Below, piece after piece: positions 62,730-64,000 of a stretch of 64,000 nucleotides of DNA. Position 1 is the stretch's first letter, and each line of letters opens with the position of its first letter. The stretch spans positions 310,001-374,000 of the forward strand of contig JBNKOE010000024.1 of the NCBI GenBank assembly GCA_050294475.1, written 5' to 3'. The notes beneath the pieces were generated by a model. It was not told where the DNA came from and made no database searches. It worked only from the letters and a program-made list of their open reading frames with translations. This DNA is from Thalassobellus sp050294475 (GTDB taxonomy: Bacteria; Bacteroidota; Bacteroidia; Flavobacteriales; Flavobacteriaceae). The position numbers were made by a program, and so were the translations under genes.

Positions 62730-64000
62730 ATGAAAACGATATTAACAAAAATTTTACTACTCATATTTTTTGCCTTAATTATAAATTCTTGTAGCCAAGA
62801 AAAAAATAATAATTCTAGCACAAGTCCTAATTTAGTTAAAGCACGAGATACATTTCCATTTTACAACCCTTCGCTTTCAATAGATGAAAGAATTCAAGAT
62901 TTAATGTCTAGATTAACACTTGAAGAAAAAATAGGGCAAATGATGAATGGTACTCCAGCAATTAAACGCCTTAAAATTCCAGCTTATGATTATTGGAATG
63001 AAGCCCTTCATGGTGTAGGTCGCTCTTGTGCTGCAACAGTTTTTCCACAAGCTATTGGTTTAGGAGCTACTTTTGATAAAGACTTAGCTTTTAGAGTCTC
63101 TTCTGCCATATCAGATGAAGCAAGAGCCATTTATAATGCTACAAATGAAAAAGGCTATAATAAACAATACAACGGATTAACCTTCTGGACACCTAACATT
63201 AATATTTTTAGAGATCCTCGTTGGGGTCGCGGACAAGAAACTTATGGTGAAGATCCATATTTAACTTCAATTTTAGGAGCATCATTTATTAAAGGACTTC
63301 AAGGTGACAATCCCAATTACTTAAAAACTGCTGCTTGTGCCAAACATTTCGCGGTACACAGTGGACCTGAAAAAGTAAGACATGAATTCAATGCCCAGGT
63401 AAATCAAAAAGATTTATGGGAAACCTATTTACCTGCATTTAAAGCATTGGTTGATGTAAATGTTGAAGCTGTAATGTGTGCTTACAACCGAACAAATGGT
63501 GAACCTTGTTGCTCTAGTAATTATTTAATAACAGATGTACTTAGAAACACATGGCATTTTAAAGGACATGTATTAACAGATTGTAGTGCACTAATTGATT
63601 TTTATAAACAAGCAGATGAAGGCGGACATGGAAGAGTAAAAACGGATGCTGAAGCTGCTGCTCTAGCGGTAAAAAGTGGCGTTAGTCTTAACTGCGGTCC
63701 TACTTATCATGCCTTAAATGATGCTGTTAAAAATGGATTAATAACAGAAAAAGAAATTGACAAACAATTAGCAATTTTATTACAAACACGATTTAAACTA
63801 GGACTGTTTGATCCTAAAGGAAGTACGCCTTACGATAATATCTCAATTGATATCGTAAATAACGAAACCCACAGAGCACTTTCAAAAGAAGTTGCTCAAA
63901 AAAGCATAGTGCTCTTAAAAAACAATGGTATTTTACCTTTAAAAAATGATCTTTCTAAATATTTTGTAACAGGACCCAATGCTGCTAGTATAGAAATCCT
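62730..64000 (+). CDS. GH3 beta-xylosidase lipoprotein (3' truncated by window edge)
   Basis: The gene starts at the ATG at 62730 and stays open to the window end, giving 423 codons. The product is a lipoprotein (lipobox INSC, Cys21) with the GH3 barrel: DLMSRLTLEEKIGQM, FWTPNINIFRDPRWGRGQETYGEDPYL, AACAKHFAVHSGPE and nucleophile Asp284 in HVLTDCSALIDF. The alpha/beta sandwich has just begun at the edge. It is related to the GH3 at 32958-35582. It removes terminal xylose from oligosaccharides and is divergent from GH67. Confidence 0.95.
   Translation, partial: MKTILTKILLLIFFALIINSCSQEKNNNSSTSPNLVKARDTFPFYNPSLSIDERIQDLMSRLTLEEKIGQMMNGTPAIKRLKIPAYDYWNEALHGVGRSCAATVFPQAIGLGATFDKDLAFRVSSAISDEARAIYNATNEKGYNKQYNGLTFWTPNINIFRDPRWGRGQETYGEDPYLTSILGASFIKGLQGDNPNYLKTAACAKHFAVHSGPEKVRHEFNAQVNQKDLWETYLPAFKALVDVNVEAVMCAYNRTNGEPCCSSNYLITDVLRNTWHFKGHVLTDCSALIDFYKQADEGGHGRVKTDAEAAALAVKSGVSLNCGPTYHALNDAVKNGLITEKEIDKQLAILLQTRFKLGLFDPKGSTPYDNISIDIVNNETHRALSKEVAQKSIVLLKNNGILPLKNDLSKYFVTGPNAASIEI

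Overview
The window comes from an AT-rich Bacteroidota genome, most likely a marine member of the Flavobacteriaceae. The signs are type IX secretion parts (a PorZ-like propeller and a secreted protein with a C-terminal sorting domain), SusC/SusD, several TonB-dependent receptors, a two-gene atpD-atpC unit apart from other ATP synthase genes, few Shine-Dalgarno sites, and promoters of the form TTTG-N19-TAnnTTTG. No tRNA, rRNA, CRISPR array, integrase or intact insertion sequence was seen.

Positions 1-29450 are mostly core genome: the 3' end of glmS, a TonB-dependent receptor, atpD-atpC, umuC-umuD (in that order), a MocR-type regulator divergent from a small TonB receptor next to bioB, an NfeD/flotillin membrane operon, a JmjC/cupin protein, recX, a T9SS cargo protein, a porZ-recO-receptor operon, gdhA, and several small conserved genes (DUF3298, DinB-like, ArsC-like). 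Two copies of a dispersed intergenic repeat lie at 5699-5870 and 15587-15689.

Positions 29663-64000 form a large xylan utilisation locus. The + strand carries a GH10 lipoprotein, then a six-gene run (GH43, GH3, GH97, GH43, GH43, double-domain CE1 esterase), and later SusC-SusD. The - strand carries GH67, GH115, two GH10 genes, a GPH-type sugar symporter and a GH43 with no signal peptide. A second GH3 runs off the right edge. Together these make a plausible route: surface GH10 enzymes cut glucuronoarabinoxylan, SusCD imports the pieces, periplasmic GH115/GH67, GH43, GH3, GH97 and esterases strip side chains, and the symporter passes xylosides to a cytoplasmic GH43 xylosidase. No regulator gene is present, but a LacI-type operator (consensus GCAACCGATTGC) occurs upstream of GH10, a GH127 remnant, SusC (three copies) and the GH67/GH3 divergent pair, plus one copy inside a GH43 gene.

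The least expected part is a carbamoyltransferase-DUF5989-SxtJ cassette (44434-46742), convergent with an SGNH hydrolase/TPR gene. It sits inside the xylan locus, divergent from SusC across the operator cluster. The three - strand genes match, by family and size, the SxtI/SxtK/SxtJ set of saxitoxin clusters, and may be under the same operators as the xylan genes. Two gene remnants (GH127 at 31084-31305; an UnbV/VCBS-type lipoprotein at 52214-52415) show that the locus has lost genes while keeping control sites.
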